DNA of 64,000 bases from Bacillus weihaiensis (GCF_001889165.1 NZ_CP016020.1:3322501-3386500); one strand, 5' to 3'; positions 33,782 through 42,635 are shown, counted from the first letter of the stretch. Program-made: numbers and translations. Notes: a model not told the origin generated them from the sequence alone.

Positions 33782-33825
33782 ACAAAATAGAAAATAAAAA
33801 AATGATAAATGAAAGAGGTGCTGTT

Positions 33826-35292
33826 TTGAACACACAAACATTAAAAGAACAATGGTTTGGGAACATCCGTGGAGATGTGTTATCAGGTATCGTTGTTGCC
33901 TTAGCACTTATTCCAGAAGCGATTGCCTTCTCAATTATTGCAGGTGTTGATCCTATGGTCGGATTGTACGCCTCCTTTTGTATTGCAGTTGTCATTGCAT
34001 TTGTTGGAGGAAGACCTGGAATGATATCTGCCGCAACAGGGGCTATGGCACTTGTCATGGTGACATTAGTAGCTGATTATGGACTGCAGTATTTACTTGC
34101 TGCTACGATTCTCACAGGGATTATCCAGATTATATTAGGATTTTTCAAAGTAGATCGGTTAATGAAATTTATCCCACGTTCCGTTATGGTGGGATTTGTG
34201 AATGCCTTGGCGATTCTAATTTTCACGTCTCAATTACCTCACTTTGTAGGTGAAACGTGGATTATGTACGCAATGGTAGCTGGTTCATTAGCGATCATCT
34301 ATATCTTACCTAGGTTTACTAAGGCTATTCCGTCTCCACTAGTTGCAATTATTGTCATGACAGTCTTTGCAATTTTATCTGGCGTTTCTGTACGAACTGT
34401 TGGTGATATGGGTGAGTTAACACAAGCACTACCAATGTTTTTGCTCCCAGACATCCCGTTAAACTTTGAAACATTACAAATCATCTTCCCTTACTCAATT
34501 GCCTTAGCAATGGTGGGTCTATTAGAATCCTTGTTAACGGCACAAATTGTAGATGATATGACTGATACTGAAAGCAATAAAAACCAAGAAGCGAAAGGAC
34601 AAGGAATAGCCAATATTGTTGCTGGCTTCTTCGGTGGTATGGCAGGCTGTGCTATGATTGGTCAATCTGTTATTAACGTAAAATCAGGTGGCCGTGGTCG
34701 CTTATCTACACTTGTAGCCGGTATGTTCTTAATGGTGCTTATCTTATTATTAAATAACATTCTTGTGCAAATTCCTATGGCTGCCCTTGTTGGAGTCATG
34801 ATTATGGTATCAATTGGGACTTTTGATTGGTCGTCCCTTAGAAAGCTACACATCATGCCTATTACAGATACGGCTGTTATGGTCGTAACAGTAGGTACTG
34901 TTGTCATTACACACGATTTATCTAAAGGAGTATTAGCAGGGGTGCTATTAAGTGCCATTTTCTTTGCTGCTAAAATTTCTAAAGTAAAAGTAGAATCATC
35001 TCAAAATGGGACGACAAAATCCTATTTTGTAAAAGGACAATTATTCTTCGCATCCGTCACAGAACTTGTATCAAGCTTTAACTTTAAAGATCAAGCAAAA
35101 GAGATTATTATTGATTTTAGTCATGCCCACTTATGGGATGATTCAGCAGTAGGTGCAATTGATAAGATTGTGTTAAAGTATAAACAAAATGGTATAACCG
35201 TTAAGATTGTAGGGTTAAACAAAGACAGCTCAACTCTCGTTAAAAAACTAGCTGTATATGATAAAGCAAATGCCAAAATGGCGAATCACTAA
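33826..35292 (+). CDS. SulP family anion transporter with STAS domain
   Basis: The 488-residue carrier has about eleven to twelve membrane segments and SulP family motifs: [20 protein letters not shown] near residue 15, [17 protein letters not shown] near 70, and [17 protein letters not shown] near 230. A short cytoplasmic STAS domain follows ([20 protein letters not shown] near 430). Substrates in the family are sulfate, bicarbonate and dicarboxylates; it resembles B. subtilis YbaR/YvdB, whose substrates are not settled. The start is TTG 33826, positioned by AAAGAGGTG; the in-frame ATG at 33766 lies inside the leader hairpin and has no site. Confidence 0.92.
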   Translation: MNTQTLKEQWFGNIRGDVLSGIVVALALIPEAIAFSIIAGVDPMVGLYASFCIAVVIAFVGGRPGMISAATGAMALVMVTLVADYGLQYLLAATILTGIIQIILGFFKVDRLMKFIPRSVMVGFVNALAILIFTSQLPHFVGETWIMYAMVAGSLAIIYILPRFTKAIPSPLVAIIVMTVFAILSGVSVRTVGDMGELTQALPMFLLPDIPLNFETLQIIFPYSIALAMVGLLESLLTAQIVDDMTDTESNKNQEAKGQGIANIVAGFFGGMAGCAMIGQSVINVKSGGRGRLSTLVAGMFLMVLILLLNNILVQIPMAALVGVMIMVSIGTFDWSSLRKLHIMPITDTAVMVVTVGTVVITHDLSKGVLAGVLLSAIFFAAKISKVKVESSQNGTTKSYFVKGQLFFASVTELVSSFNFKDQAKEIIIDFSHAHLWDDSAVGAIDKIVLKYKQNGITVKIVGLNKDSSTLVKKLAVYDKANAKMANH

Positions 35293-35347
35293 GATAAAAG
35301 GGTAAATGATTTAGTTAGTCCCTGGAGTTGAATATCGATGCACTACC

Positions 35348-35385
35348 AAAAAAAGAAGTCTGATCTAGATCAGACTTCTTTTTTT
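35348..35385. terminator. Perfect 38-bp palindromic bidirectional terminator
   Basis: AAAAAAAGAAGTCTGATCT followed directly by its exact complement makes a perfect palindrome with A- and T-runs at both ends. It serves the SulP gene on the plus strand and the HAD gene on the minus strand. The TAG stop codon of the HAD gene (35365-35367) lies at the centre. Confidence 0.95.
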
Positions 35386-36033
35386 ATGTAAAATATGGAT
35401 AATTTCTGATAAATCTTCTATTTTATAATCTGATTTCACATCATGAAAATGCTTGTTCTTCTTCCAGATTGTCTTAAATCCAAGTTTTTTTGGTGCTTCA
35501 ATATCATTAGCTGGATGATCACCAACAAAGAAACTTTCCTCAGGTGCTACCCCAACCTCTTCAAGCCCCTTTAAGAAAATGGTCAAATCTGGCTTCTTGA
35601 TTCCTAAATCCTCAGAAATAATAATCGAATGAAAATATTTCTCTATCTTTAATGCCCTTATATTCCCTCTTTGAAAATCACTAAAACCATTTGAAATCAT
35701 GCCTAGCTTATACCCTTTGTTTGTAAGCTCTATTAAGACAGCATGTAAATGATTAAAAGACAAACAATGATTTCTAAAAGACGATAAATAATCCTGTAAA
35801 AGCTCCTCCCAGGTTATCCCTTGTATGCGATACTCTTCCACAAGCTGTTTGTATACCTTATCCTTCCATACATAACCAAACTGATCTAATTCCAAGAAAC
35901 GAGTCGTATATTCTTCTTTTAAGATATGTCCAACATGAGAACGAAGTCTTTCATACTGATCGTCTATAAATGATTTAACTGATTCATCTCGGTCTAAAAG
36001 TGTGTTATCTAAGTCAAAAAACAAGGCTTTCAT
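35365..36033 (-). CDS. HAD-superfamily hydrolase (YjjG/L-2-haloacid dehalogenase type)
   Basis: The 222-residue protein starts at ATG 36033 (GGGAGGGAGGAG upstream). HAD motifs I to IV are visible: FFDLDNTLLDRD near residue 5, LGMISNGFSDF near 105, the Lys in GIKKPDLTIF near 140, and FVGDHPANDIEAPKKLG near 165. The helical cap is inserted between motifs I and II. Such enzymes dephosphorylate nucleotides or sugar phosphates. Its last codons form one arm of the palindromic terminator, so RNA polymerase must read the palindrome to finish the gene. Confidence 0.9.
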   Translation of the reverse strand: MKALFFDLDNTLLDRDESVKSFIDDQYERLRSHVGHILKEEYTTRFLELDQFGYVWKDKVYKQLVEEYRIQGITWEELLQDYLSSFRNHCLSFNHLHAVLIELTNKGYKLGMISNGFSDFQRGNIRALKIEKYFHSIIISEDLGIKKPDLTIFLKGLEEVGVAPEESFFVGDHPANDIEAPKKLGFKTIWKKNKHFHDVKSDYKIEDLSEIIHILHKKRSLI

Positions 36034-36099
36034 ATTCTCTCCTCCCTCCCATGAAAATTCTACCATATTTTAGAAGAGAAGAGTTTCGAGATTAACATA

Positions 36100-36129
36100 A
36101 AAAAAACGTTCAGTCGACACACTGAACGT
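36100..36129 (-). terminator. Terminator of the 55-residue gene
   Basis: ACGTTCAGT/ACTGAACGT with a six-base loop is followed on the minus strand by eight T residues. Confidence 0.88.
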
Positions 36130-36140
36130 GAAGAAATTTA

Positions 36141-36308
36141 TTAGTGGAGAGAATCTTTTTGAACTTCATCTGGTAGATCGTCATGTGATAACAAATGAAA
36201 TGATTGTGTTAGAATTAATGCTGAATGGTTTTCTTCCTTTGGATGTTGTACTACTTCTGCTTGTGCAAAGACTTCATTGTTGTAAAAATCTTTATCCTTC
36301 TCAGTCAT
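36141..36308 (-). CDS. Small acidic hypothetical protein
   Basis: ATG 36308 has AAGGGGG about eight bases upstream and opens a 55-codon frame (TEKDKDFYNNEVFAQAEVVQ at the N terminus, HLLSHDDLPDEVQKDSLH at the C terminus), followed by a strong terminator. It is soluble and acidic. I do not recognise the family. The overlapping plus-strand frames in this interval lack ribosome sites. Confidence 0.65.
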   Translation of the reverse strand: MTEKDKDFYNNEVFAQAEVVQHPKEENHSALILTQSFHLLSHDDLPDEVQKDSLH

Positions 36309-36389
36309 GAAATAAGCCCCCTTATAACAAATTTACTCTTTTTCATCATTCCCATGACCGGTGAATATATGTACTTCTTTAAGAGCCGG

Positions 36390-36989
36390 CTACTCATTTA
36401 TTGGAGGTTTCTTAAAGCGTCTTGATACAAAATAAACCACAAATGCTAAACAAATAATACAAATGAGAGGGGTCATCATTGGCTTTGCTGCTTCTTTAAT
36501 ATACATCCAATTACTCCCGAGCTCCATTCCCAGATATAAAAATAAGATCGTCCAAGGGATCATGGCAGCAGCAGTATACACTGTGAATTTCCATAAAGAC
36601 ATTTTCGCTATACCTGCAGGGATACTAATCGCATGTCTCACAACTGGAATGAACCTCGCACCAAAAATAACACCAGATCCATATTTTTCGAACCAAGACT
36701 CAGATAGATCCAAGTGATGCTTGTTTATAAACAAATATTTTCCATACTTCTCAAGAAAGGGCCTTCCTCCAATACTTCCTAGCCAATACAAGAAAATCTG
36801 AGCTAATGTCCCACCTACTACACCAGCTAAAACAGCACCAAGCATTTCAATTCTTCCGAGAACAACCATATACCCACCATACGCTAAGACAATTTCACTC
36901 GGAATCACCTCTAGCATCAAACCTATCGCAATTCCTACGTAACCGAGACCAGTTAACCACTCTAATACATCAATTATGACAGCTTCCAT
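36390..36989 (-). CDS. DedA family membrane protein
   Basis: The 199-residue protein starts at ATG 36989 (AAGGGTG upstream). DedA features are present: EVIPSEIVLAYGGYMVVLGR near 27, GSIGGRPFLEKYGKYL near 75, and GARFIPVVRHAISIPAGIAK near 110, containing the conserved Arg residues of the re-entrant loop. Members act in lipid-carrier or phospholipid translocation and envelope homeostasis. A longer frame upstream has no site and poor composition. Confidence 0.92.
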   Translation of the reverse strand: MEAVIIDVLEWLTGLGYVGIAIGLMLEVIPSEIVLAYGGYMVVLGRIEMLGAVLAGVVGGTLAQIFLYWLGSIGGRPFLEKYGKYLFINKHHLDLSESWFEKYGSGVIFGARFIPVVRHAISIPAGIAKMSLWKFTVYTAAAMIPWTILFLYLGMELGSNWMYIKEAAKPMMTPLICIICLAFVVYFVSRRFKKPPINE

Positions 36990-37116
36990 CTTTTTCACAC
37001 CCTTATTTATATGTCTCATTCGACCTTGTCCATCTCTACATAAATATGAACAAGGTGAAGAAAATAGTAGAGAAAAATTCTTTGAATCAGGGCTTAGAAC
37101 TAAGCTAAAAAATGGA

Positions 37117-37144
37117 CGAAAAAAACACCTAAACAATAGGTGCT
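37117..37144 (-). terminator. Terminator of the YitT-family gene
   Basis: CACCT/AGGTG with an eight-base loop is followed on the minus strand by seven T residues, 20 bases past the YitT stop. Confidence 0.8.
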
Positions 37145-37163
37145 TTCCAATAAACGATATAGA

Positions 37164-38072
37164 TTAGTGAATATCTTTCTTTTTAAAGCGTCCGCCTCTC
37201 ACTTCAGATATATTTGCTACAGCTAAAAAGGCTGATGTATCATGCTCCTCAACAATCGATTTTAATTTTGCTTCCTCAAGTCGAGTAATGATACAGAAAA
37301 TCACTTTCTTATCATCTCCAGTGTATGCTCCTTCTCCATTAAGGTAGGTCACCCCACGCCCGAGTCTGGCTATTATGGCATCACCAATCTCCCGGTAGTT
37401 TTCACTAATAATCCAAGCTGACTTTGATTCGTCAAGACCTTGAATGACTACGTCAATTGTCTTAAACGCAACAAAGTAGGCAATAAGTGAATACATTGCT
37501 CTGTTCCAACCAAACACAAAGCCGGCGCTACCAAGTATGAAAATATTGAAAAACATAATTGTTTCGCCAACAGAGAACGGGAGCTTTTTATTGGCCAGAA
37601 TCGCTAAAATTTCAGTACCATCTAAGGAACCTCCATACCGAATGACAATTCCTACTCCAATTCCTAAAATAATTCCACCAAATACAGTTGCGAGAAGAAG
37701 GTCTTCTGTAAATGCAGGGACTGGATGAAGTAAAGCCGTTGCAATAGAGAGGATCGTGATACCAAATAGTGTAGAGACAGCAAACGTTTTACCAATCTGC
37801 TTGTAGCCAATAAAGAAGAAGGGAATATTGAGTAAGAATATAAATAAACCAAGCTGCCAACCGAGTAAATGGGAAAGTATGATGGAAATCCCTACAATAC
37901 CTCCATCAATTACTTGATTGGGAACTAGGAAAATTTCTAGACCTACAGCCATTAACAAAGCTCCAATAAAAATAAAAAGACCTCGTTTAAGGATTTGCGC
38001 TTTTGATAATCCTTGATGCTGCTTCAGTTGCCTTTGTAACTCTAACGATACTTCTGACGATACTTCTGACAT
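37164..38072 (-). CDS. YitT family membrane protein (DUF161/DUF2179)
   Basis: The 302-residue protein (ATG 38072, GTGGGGGA upstream) has a hydrophobic N-terminal half with five or six segments, including ALLMAVGLEIFLVPNQVIDG and GIVIRYGGSLDGTEILAIL, followed by a soluble C-terminal DUF2179 domain (SAWIISENYREIGDAIIARL near 220 to the end). This two-part layout is typical of the YitT/YqfU/YpjC paralogs of Bacillus. The function is not established; the C-terminal domain may bind a ligand. Confidence 0.93.
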   Translation of the reverse strand: MSEVSSEVSLELQRQLKQHQGLSKAQILKRGLFIFIGALLMAVGLEIFLVPNQVIDGGIVGISIILSHLLGWQLGLFIFLLNIPFFFIGYKQIGKTFAVSTLFGITILSIATALLHPVPAFTEDLLLATVFGGIILGIGVGIVIRYGGSLDGTEILAILANKKLPFSVGETIMFFNIFILGSAGFVFGWNRAMYSLIAYFVAFKTIDVVIQGLDESKSAWIISENYREIGDAIIARLGRGVTYLNGEGAYTGDDKKVIFCIITRLEEAKLKSIVEEHDTSAFLAVANISEVRGGRFKKKDIH

Positions 38073-38236
38073 ATAATCCCCCACCTTCGTCATCAATTGA
38101 GTCGATTTCTTTATTATTTTTCATTATACCCTAGCAGGCTGCAGAAGTGGATTATAACGTCTTGCACTAAGAAATAGTCAAGGCCGCATAACAACTAGAA
38201 AAGGAATTATATGATAAGATAGAAGAGGAAGCGAAA

Positions 38237-38947
38237 ATGGATGAAAGCCAAAGGAATAGAAAAAGCTTTAACCCTAGTGGTAGAGGTGATAATGTGGCTT
38301 GGAACGCTAAAATATTTGCAGGCTTTCTACTTGAAGGTAATGAGGATGCCGCATGGGAAGCTGCAATGAATGCAATACATTCATATAATAATAGAACACA
38401 GCTTTTTGAAGAGCTCATAACAAAAGCTATGCAGCACATTGGAGAGTTATGGGAAACAGATCAAATCTCTGTTGCAGACGAACATCTTGCAACTTCGACA
38501 TGTGAATATATATTAGCACGATTTCAACATGAGCTTAAACACACACAAACCATCAAGCAGCTTCGTGAAAAAAAAGCAATGTTCATGTGCTTGGAAAATG
38601 AACAGCATGATATTGGACTTAAAATGGTTTCACAAGTTTTTGAGGAATATGGCTGGAAAACACGGTTACTTGGTGCCAATTTGCCTCTAGAGGATGCATT
38701 AAAGGCCGCAGAGAAATGGCAGCCAAGCATAATTGGTCTATCCTTTTCAATATGGTATCACGCTGAGCTTTTATCAACTTACATACACGCTCTTGAGAAG
38801 CTTTCTCATAAGCCAATTGTTATGGTAGGCGGACGTCTATTAGCAAACTATGACTTTACAGCCTATTGCTCAGAAAATACCAAATTATTCCCAACACTTA
38901 CTGAATTGCACAGCTGGCTTTTGAACCATTCATCACAAGGAGTGTAA
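38237..38947 (+). CDS. Cobalamin-binding protein with CarH/LitR-like photosensor signature
   Basis: The 236-residue protein has a four-helix B12-binding cap (about 20-105) and a Rossmann-like B12-binding domain (about 113-230). It contains W72, nine residues, then E82-H83, matching the Wx9EH motif of CarH/LitR photoreceptors. The ligand motif reads E122-Q-H124-DIG, the ExHxxG form used by those photoreceptors to hold adenosylcobalamin. There is no MerR-type DNA-binding domain. Its neighbour, 5 bp downstream, is a PAS-STAS protein, so light (or B12 state) may be passed by protein contact. The photoreceptor role is inferred from motifs. Confidence 0.85.
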   Translation: MDESQRNRKSFNPSGRGDNVAWNAKIFAGFLLEGNEDAAWEAAMNAIHSYNNRTQLFEELITKAMQHIGELWETDQISVADEHLATSTCEYILARFQHELKHTQTIKQLREKKAMFMCLENEQHDIGLKMVSQVFEEYGWKTRLLGANLPLEDALKAAEKWQPSIIGLSFSIWYHAELLSTYIHALEKLSHKPIVMVGGRLLANYDFTAYCSENTKLFPTLTELHSWLLNHSSQGV

Positions 38948-38952
38948 TTGAT

Positions 38953-39699
38953 ATGTCTGACATCAAACATATACCGCTACCTTATTTTATCATTAATCAA
39001 GACCTAACAATCCTTGAGTCTTCACATCAAGCTCATGATCTATTTGGTCATTCCGATAATCTCTTAACATTTATAGATAAGGAAAGCCAAGAAAAAGCAA
39101 AGCGAATCTTAGTGGCAAAAGAAAAGAAATCAACGGAGTTAGTAATGTCCACCTTGGAGTCCTCTTTTGCTTTATTCCAATTAAAAATAAACTGGGTTAA
39201 TGAGAAAGGACATATTGTTTGTATTGAACAGGATGGACGAATTCAACAGCTTATCGATGCCGTTGAAAAACATAGAAAACGATTATCAGATACAAACTTT
39301 GAACTGCTCGACAAAAAAGAGCAGCTAGAGGAATCTTTAGCAAAAATCATGGATTTATCAGCACCATCAATCACATTAACCGATCAAATAATACTCGTTC
39401 CTCTTTTCGGAGATTTAGAGAAGGAGCTTATAGATAAGAACAACCTTAAAATCCTTCAGAAAATAAAACATAGTCCAATTGATAAGGTATTATTTGATTT
39501 TCATGGAGTGGGTGAAATTACAACCGAAGGAATAAATGAATTACGCCAGTTAACTACCTCCATTGAATTGATGGGAGCTAGCTCCTATATTATTGGAGTC
39601 AAGCCAGCCCATGCAAAAGTAATCCACCAAACCTCTATTGAAACTGGAACAGATTACTTAAGAAATCTAAACGAAGCAATCCGCTCCTTTGTCATCTAA
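38953..39699 (+). CDS. PAS-STAS protein (RsbR-like)
   Basis: The 248-residue protein starts five bases after the B12 protein ends, with AAGGAGTG near the shared junction. The N-terminal part (about 5-90) resembles a PAS domain (PLPYFIINQDLTILESSHQA). A coiled coil spans about 95-135. The C-terminal STAS domain (140-248) has VLFDFHGVGEITTEGINELR, where the Thr pair matches the phosphorylation region of RsbR/RsbS-type stressosome proteins. It could be a stressosome-linked partner that relays the state of the B12 protein to general stress control. No kinase or RsbT is nearby. Confidence 0.85.
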   Translation: MSDIKHIPLPYFIINQDLTILESSHQAHDLFGHSDNLLTFIDKESQEKAKRILVAKEKKSTELVMSTLESSFALFQLKINWVNEKGHIVCIEQDGRIQQLIDAVEKHRKRLSDTNFELLDKKEQLEESLAKIMDLSAPSITLTDQIILVPLFGDLEKELIDKNNLKILQKIKHSPIDKVLFDFHGVGEITTEGINELRQLTTSIELMGASSYIIGVKPAHAKVIHQTSIETGTDYLRNLNEAIRSFVI

Positions 39700-39840
39700 A
39701 GTCTAGTCGTTGTGAGAGTAAGTTATCTGGTCCTATCTGGTCCCTTGGTCCCTACTATGCTTTTGCGCTTTAATGGAGTGGGGGCCAGGCACCTTTAACC
39801 GCGCATCGGGGGGAGGGGCGGAAATTGTCGGTTTTAGTCT

Positions 39841-39978
39841 AATCGCGGATAGAACACTCATAATCGCGGATAGAGCCCCCATAATCGCGGATAGAACTCC
39901 CATAATCGCGGATAGAACCCCCATTATCGCGGATAGACCCCTCATAATCGCGGATAGACCCCCATAATCGCGGGATAC
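39841..39978 (-). repeat. 21-bp tandem array 3 (seven units, opposite orientation)
   Basis: ATCGCGGAT recurs at 39842, 39863, 39884, 39905, 39926, 39947 and 39967; the last step is 20 bp and that unit is imperfect. The unit is the reverse complement of that in array 1 (TATCCGCGATTAT). In the repeat orientation the flank beyond the array contains AAAACCGACAATTT, again like the tails of arrays 1 and 2. A GGCCAGGCACC motif, also found in the 120-bp repeat, lies directly beside it at 39784. Bases 39979-40231 contain no gene. Confidence 0.93.
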
Positions 39979-40231
39979 AACCTTACCTCATCAAGAAATA
40001 CATCTACAAATACCCAATCAAGGCTCTGACCAGCCTAAATTTCAATAAAAATTTGGATAGATTCCTATCTTTTAAGAGCATGTAACCTACCACTCACAAA
40101 ATTAGTACGTTTTTACTTCTTGAGCTTTATTCTCTCATTTCTATTTAATAAGAACCCGTTAAACACCGATTTACCACATTTCCACTCCGCTCAGCTTACT
40201 CAATATCCACCCATCCATCCACCCATCCTTA

Positions 40232-40295
40232 ACGAAATCCTAAAAAACCCCGAGCTGATTTAGAGGACAACTCTAAGTCAGTTCGAGGTTTTTTG
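40232..40295. terminator. Terminator
   Basis: AAAAAACCCCGA and TCGAGGTTTTTT arms with an inner CTGATTTAGA/TCTAAGTCAG stem; A- and T-runs on both sides suggest two-way function. It lies beyond the sortase gene on the minus strand. Confidence 0.85.
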
Positions 40296-40342
40296 TTCAA
40301 TATCCCTAATCTTGAGACATTTCTTGCTCTGCTAATTGATAT

Positions 40343-41008
40343 TTAGGTTTTCAAAACCGTATAGACAACCAATCTCTCCTCATGTGTGCCTTTCTCCCTG
40401 TTAAAGGATCCGGTACATGTAATGAGGTTTAATTGACTTCGATAGGAGAAACCAAAGATTTTTTGTACTGGTGCGGTTTCCGTTTCAAAGCTTTTTTTAT
40501 CATATACGACAAAGGTAAGAGTCTTTCCATTTTCATCCTGGACAGTTACTTCATCACCAACAGATAACTGATCTAATCGATAGAAAATAGCCGGACCAGT
40601 TTTACTATCCACATGCCCTGCTAAAACAGCATTTCCTTGTTCTCCGGGCATAATTCCTTCTTTAAACCAACCAACTTGGTTAAAATCCTCCGGAACACCC
40701 ATTTGCCCATTATCAAGTAAACCTACATCTTCTATGTTTGCTTCTACCTTAATCGAGGGAATAGAGATTGTCGTTGGTTTTATTCCCTCTCTTTGATCGC
40801 GTATAATGGGTTTGTCATTTTTAGTAGTCATAGGTGTTATCGATGACGTTTTTGTTTGCTGGCCCTCTTCCTTTTCCTCTACGGCCTTTTCTTCTATTCC
40901 TGTTATATCTGAACCAATTTCTTCATTGGTCGTTTCTTTGGTTACTTCCGGCTCTTGACAAGCTGATAAAACAAGAATGACAAAGATACTTATGGCTATT
41001 CGCCACAT
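40343..41008 (-). CDS. Class F sortase, lipoprotein-type
   Basis: The 221-residue protein has a lipobox (LVLSAC, Cys17) after a short hydrophobic signal, a charged linker to about residue 75, and a class F sortase domain. Catalytic residues are His132 (LAGHVDS), Cys198 (LITCTGS) and Arg212 (ERLVVYT). Sortases link LPXTG-like proteins to the cell wall. Start ATG 41008 is preferred to 41014 for spacing from GAGGTG. The gene follows the surface-protein gene by 26 bp on the same strand, whose MPKTG motif is the obvious substrate. A predicted lipid anchor on a sortase is slightly unusual. Confidence 0.9.
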   Translation of the reverse strand: MWRIAISIFVILVLSACQEPEVTKETTNEEIGSDITGIEEKAVEEKEEGQQTKTSSITPMTTKNDKPIIRDQREGIKPTTISIPSIKVEANIEDVGLLDNGQMGVPEDFNQVGWFKEGIMPGEQGNAVLAGHVDSKTGPAIFYRLDQLSVGDEVTVQDENGKTLTFVVYDKKSFETETAPVQKIFGFSYRSQLNLITCTGSFNREKGTHEERLVVYTVLKT

Positions 41009-41034
41009 ATGCATACACCTCAGCTAGTACTCTA

Positions 41035-42390
41035 TTAGTCTTGCTGTACTTTTTTCCTAATAACTACACCCATGCTAGCAAGAATGGCTAAAAGGATACC
41101 ATAAACAGCCCATTCGCCTGACATGTTGCTTGCAGTACCACCCATACCTGTTTTTGGCATTTCTTCTGGCATCATCATTTTGAATTTATCAGGAAATTGA
41201 TCGACAAATGCTCCAGACAATCCTTTTGCTGGGTTTAACATATGTGCATAAGCTTCACGAATGGAGTCGTATGCTTTTTCATAGTCACCTTCAACATAAG
41301 AGTCAAAAGCCATAACTAATTGTCCCACATGCATTTGTAATCCTTCAGCTAATGCGTCTGATTTAAGACGGCCATCCGTTGCTGTTTCTAAAAAGGATGA
41401 AAACTCTGCTCTATATCCATCTAGGTTTTCTAGTGCCTCTTTTTTCGCTGCTTCATCATTTGCCCCGGTTGCTTTTACATAATCAACAAAGAAACCAATA
41501 TGATTCGACCACATCGTCTTAAATTGCTCTCCTGCTTCATCCCCATATACGGAAGCAATGGCTGCTGATAAATCTTCTGTATTCGTATTAAGTGCATTTG
41601 CTGCCGCTTCAAAATCATCAGCACCGTCCGCCCCTTGCTGCATCGCTACAACTGCTAATCCTGCATGCTCTGTTAATAAATGATTTAAAGTTGCTCGTAA
41701 ATCTACAGCTGGTGTAACTGCCATCGTTGATTCGAATTTTTCTGGGAATTGATCTGTAATAGCATTTGATAATCCTTTTGCTACCATATGCATATGTGAA
41801 ATCGCTTCTCTTTCATATTCGTAGGCTTTATCAAAATCCTCTGCTAAGTATGAATCAAACGCACCCACTAGTTGGTTAACATGCATTTGTAATCCTTCTG
41901 CAAGACCACTTGCTTCTAGTCTCTCTCCAGTAGCCGTTTCTAGGAACTGTGAAAATTTCTCACGGTAAGTATCTAAATTAGTTAACGCTTCTTCTTTTTT
42001 CGCTTCATCATTTTCTGCTGTTGCTGTTACATAATCAACGAAAAAGCCAATATGTTCTTCCCACATTCCATTAAATTGCTCCCCAGCTTCCTCACCGTAT
42101 ACAGAAGCAATGGCTGCTGATAATTCTTCTGTATTCTCACTTAATGCTCCAACAGATGCTTCAAAATCCTTTGCACCCAGTGCACCGTTTCTCATAACCT
42201 CAACAGCTAAGTATGCGTGCTCACTAAGTAAATGACCTAATGTTGTACGAAGCTCTGCTGCTGGTGTTGCTACTGCTTCAGATCCGCTCATCATCGTATG
42301 ACTTGCATGATCTGCTGCAAAAGCCCCTTGTACTGGTACTAATAAAGATAAACTTAATGGTACTGCTAAAAGTGTTGGTTTCATTTTCAT
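41035..42390 (-). CDS. Sortase-anchored surface protein with two His-rich helical repeats
   Basis: The 451-residue protein has a signal peptide (1-25, ending GAFA) and two homologous domains of about 170 residues (about 45-215 and 228-400). A sorting signal follows: MPKTG at 411-415, a hydrophobic segment (429-444) and RKK. Each domain is all-helical, with His at matching places: H53, H58, H113, H170, H199 in the first and H237, H242, H297, H354, H383 in the second, a constant offset of 184. This suggests a hemerythrin- or ferritin-like metal-binding bundle. Start ATG 42390 follows AAAGGGGAAA; 67 earlier codons of open frame have no site. An ECF-type promoter lies upstream. Confidence 0.85.
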   Translation of the reverse strand: MKMKPTLLAVPLSLSLLVPVQGAFAADHASHTMMSGSEAVATPAAELRTTLGHLLSEHAYLAVEVMRNGALGAKDFEASVGALSENTEELSAAIASVYGEEAGEQFNGMWEEHIGFFVDYVTATAENDEAKKEEALTNLDTYREKFSQFLETATGERLEASGLAEGLQMHVNQLVGAFDSYLAEDFDKAYEYEREAISHMHMVAKGLSNAITDQFPEKFESTMAVTPAVDLRATLNHLLTEHAGLAVVAMQQGADGADDFEAAANALNTNTEDLSAAIASVYGDEAGEQFKTMWSNHIGFFVDYVKATGANDEAAKKEALENLDGYRAEFSSFLETATDGRLKSDALAEGLQMHVGQLVMAFDSYVEGDYEKAYDSIREAYAHMLNPAKGLSGAFVDQFPDKFKMMMPEEMPKTGMGGTASNMSGEWAVYGILLAILASMGVVIRKKVQQD

Positions 42391-42425
42391 CTTTTCATTT
42401 CCCCTTTCAAAATTTTCTACTAAGC

Positions 42426-42452
42426 TAACGAGGGGAAAAATAAAGTGGATCA
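42426..42452 (-). promoter_or_regulatory. Putative ECF sigma promoter of the surface-protein/sortase operon
   Basis: On the minus strand TGATCC (42447-42452) is separated by exactly 16 bases from CGTTA (42426-42430), inside a T-rich spacer. This has the form of ECF promoters (conserved -35, CGT-type -10) and lies 35 bp before the start codon. It is the probable target of the ECF factor encoded 1.2 kb away. Confidence 0.6.
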
Positions 42453-42595
42453 CTTTTTTAAAAAGTTTTTTTAATTTTTTTATGACGTAGGAGTTTTTCA
42501 TCCTTTTGCTGCTATTTAAAAGGGCTTTTAACTTAATAAAATTCATCGCCTTCCAGTTCGAGGAAATCAAGCACCTAAACCATTTAAACAATAAA

Positions 42596-42635
42596 AAGCC
42601 TGAGCTGCATGTTCACCAGCTCAGGCTTCTCATTA
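42596..42635 (-). terminator. Terminator of the 43-residue gene
   Basis: AAGCCTGAGCTG/CAGCTCAGGCTT with a loop of about eight bases is followed by a T-run on the minus strand. It separates the regulators from the surface-protein operon. Confidence 0.88.

Noticed and set aside
38237-38947. Corrinoid carrier of a methyltransferase system
   Set aside because: The Wx9EH motif is of photoreceptor type, the ligand motif is ExHxxG rather than DxHxxG, and no methyltransferase is adjacent. It is not fully excluded.
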